Shown here in pieces: positions 7,480 through 8,310 of a stretch of DNA of 8,310 nucleotides. Source of the stretch: Armatimonadota bacterium (lineage in GTDB: Bacteria; Armatimonadota; UBA10988); contig JACPDV010000600.1 of assembly GCA_016183835.1 (NCBI GenBank), positions 1-8,310 of the forward strand, in the 5' to 3' direction. Position 1 is the stretch's first letter. Each line of letters starts with the position of its first letter. The notes under the pieces are model-generated. The model was given only the letters and a program-made list of their open reading frames with translations, made no database searches and was not told the DNA's origin. The translations under genes and the position numbers were made by a program.

Positions 7480-8028
7480 ATGGGGATGAGCCGGTCACAG
7501 AACATGGCCCTCATAAAGGGCAGGGACACCGGCCCCGAGATGGTCCTCCGCCGCGCGCTATGGGCTCGTGGCCTGCGTTACCGCATCCACGCTTCCACAC
7601 CTTGCGGCAAGCCGGACCTCGTGTTCCCCGGGCCCAAGGTCGCCGTCTACGTCGACGGCTGTCAGTGGCATGGGTGCCCGGAGCACTACGTCCGGCCCAG
7701 GACGCGAACCGACTTCTGGTCTGCCAAGCTAGCCGGCACCCTCGCGCGTGACCGTCGGCAGACTCTCCGGCTAGAGGCGGAAGGCTGGCAGGTGCTGCGC
7801 TTCTGGGAGCATGAGGTCGTCGAGGAGCTTGAGGCAGTGGCGACCCAGGTCGAAGCCGCGGTAAGAACGGCGTCCTGGGATCCCGGCCCGTCCTTGCGGG
7901 TGGCAAGCGTCGAGCCCCTCACTCTGGACGGCCATCTCGAACGCCGGCACCTCGAAGCGCTCCGCGACCCGGCAGTCAAGGCGGAGGTGGTGCAGGAACG
8001 GTCAACCCGGAAGTGGTCTCGGCGGTGA
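7480..8028 (+). CDS. vsr: Vsr-type very short patch repair endonuclease
   Basis: The 182-residue product matches the Vsr family. SRSQNMALIKGRDTGPEM (4-21), GKPDLVF (43-49), VYVDGCQWHGCPEHY (56-70), FWSAKL (79-84), RDRR (90-93) and GWQVLRFWEHEV (102-113) appear in family order. By comparison with E. coli Vsr, Glu20, Asp46 (catalytic Asp51), His64 (His69) and Asp91 (Asp97) are kept. The Thr63-His64 pair reads Val58-Asp59, and the zinc ligand Cys117 reads His111, as in many Vsr-like proteins outside enterobacteria. Vsr nicks 5' of the T in T:G mismatches made when 5-methylcytosine deaminates. Residues 133-182 are an extra tail absent from E. coli Vsr (156 residues), role unknown. The C5 methyltransferase gene starts 38 bases downstream. 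Codons such as ATA, CTA and AGG, rare in the upstream genes, suggest horizontal acquisition. ATG 7474 and 7486 are alternative starts. Confidence 0.88.
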   Translation: MGMSRSQNMALIKGRDTGPEMVLRRALWARGLRYRIHASTPCGKPDLVFPGPKVAVYVDGCQWHGCPEHYVRPRTRTDFWSAKLAGTLARDRRQTLRLEAEGWQVLRFWEHEVVEELEAVATQVEAAVRTASWDPGPSLRVASVEPLTLDGHLERRHLEALRDPAVKAEVVQERSTRKWSRR

Positions 8029-8037
8029 TATAATCAC
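8025..8037 (+). promoter_or_regulatory. TATAAT -10 box inside a small inverted repeat, likely methyltransferase promoter
   Basis: GTGAT (8025-8029) and ATCAC (8033-8037) are perfect complements around ATA, and the consensus -10 hexamer TATAAT occupies 8029-8034. It overlaps the vsr stop codon and would start a transcript near 8041, about 25 bases before the methyltransferase start. No good -35 box is seen 16-18 bases upstream. The symmetry around the -10 box would suit an operator for autoregulation, but this is inference. Confidence 0.5.
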
Positions 8038-8049
8038 GGACTGTTGGGG

Positions 8050-8057
8050 GGAGGTGA
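8050..8057 (+). promoter_or_regulatory. Strong ribosome binding site GGAGGTGA for the methyltransferase
   Basis: GGAGGTGA is an almost full match to the 16S anti-Shine-Dalgarno sequence and lies 9 bases before GTG 8067. With the in-frame TAG at 8061-8063 it fixes that GTG as the start. Confidence 0.75.
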
Positions 8058-8066
8058 GTGTAGCCG

Positions 8067-8310
8067 GTGTCTGCAACCGTCCAAAGGAAGATTCGCCGCC
8101 TGAGGGGAGGCAGCCCTCACCGGTTCCTTGACCTCTTCGGGGGTTGTGGCGGGATCGCCGTCGGGTTCCAGCGAGCAGGCTGTCACAGCCTGGGCGGGGT
8201 AGAGCTTGACGAGCACGCATCGCGGTCCTACGCAACGAACTTCCATAGTGAGGATTCCGCGGCGGCCTTCGAGACCCATGCCGCCCCGAAGGACATCACC
8301 CAGCTGGATC
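8067..8310 (+). CDS. DNA C5-cytosine methyltransferase, N-terminal part (runs off the window)
   Basis: The first 81 codons are present and the frame is open at the right edge. The GTG start is fixed by an in-frame stop just upstream (8061-8063) and a strong ribosome binding site. After a basic N-terminus (VQRKIRRLRGGSPH), RFLDLFGGCGGIAVGFQRAG (19-38) is motif I, the S-adenosylmethionine site of C5 methyltransferases. VELDEHA (45-51) is motif II with its acidic residue, and KDITQLD (75-81) fits the motif III region. The catalytic Pro-Cys of motif IV and the target-recognition domain lie beyond the window, so specificity cannot be read. Such enzymes methylate cytosine C5 in a short DNA site, as a solitary Dcm-like enzyme or in a type II restriction-modification system. 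The adjacent vsr supports C5 methylation, since Vsr repairs deaminated 5-methylcytosine. Third-base GC is lower than in the large secreted-protein genes. Confidence 0.88.
   Translation, partial: MSATVQRKIRRLRGGSPHRFLDLFGGCGGIAVGFQRAGCHSLGGVELDEHASRSYATNFHSEDSAAAFETHAAPKDITQLD

Noticed and set aside
1..8310. CRISPR array, tRNA, rRNA or transposase
   Set aside because: No regularly spaced repeats, no RNA gene signatures and no transposase-like protein were seen on either strand.

Overview
The window comes from a very GC-rich bacterium whose codons nearly all end in G or C. Two large secreted carbohydrate-active-type proteins (a GH123/DUF4091-like protein and a beta-helix/SGNH protein), together with a GC-rich intergenic hairpin element, suggest a planctomycete-, armatimonad- or hydrogenedente-like polysaccharide degrader, possibly a metagenome assembly. 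The taxonomic guess is inference from gene content only.

Layout, left to right. Bases 1-103 form a large imperfect inverted repeat of the REP/MITE-like intergenic type. Bases 104-199 are a short leader in which I see only a ribosome binding site. Bases 200-3274 (+) encode a 1024-residue exported protein: N-terminal beta-sandwich, GH123/DUF4091-like barrel with an adjacent Asp-Glu pair, CBM9-like domain and a beta-rich C-terminus. Bases 3304-3900 (-) encode a VOC (glyoxalase-fold) protein whose last strand is missing. A perfect 30-bp palindrome lies at the break, and the reading frame continues into a small Cys/His protein that has its own good ribosome binding site. Bases 4017-7415 (+) encode an 1132-residue exported protein: right-handed parallel beta-helix, SGNH-hydrolase-like domain with substituted catalytic residues, and a C-terminal beta-sandwich. 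A stem-loop follows its stop. From about 7480 the content changes to DNA modification and repair: a Vsr-type endonuclease (7480-8028, +), then the start of a C5-cytosine methyltransferase (8067 to the window edge, +) behind a TATAAT box inside a small inverted repeat. There is no gene-free stretch longer than 300 bases.

How the genes may work together. The two exported proteins are plausibly parts of one glycan-degrading capacity outside the cytoplasm, although the reverse-strand VOC gene between them argues against one simple operon. Vsr plus a C5 methyltransferase is a well-known pairing: the methyltransferase makes 5-methylcytosine, its deamination gives T:G mismatches, and Vsr nicks these to start repair. 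The partner restriction enzyme, if any, would lie beyond the right edge.

I do not see a clearly new defence or mobile system. The best leads are the palindrome-centred VOC/small-protein junction, the apparent SGNH pseudo-enzyme joined to a beta-helix, and the compositionally distinct Vsr/methyltransferase edge.
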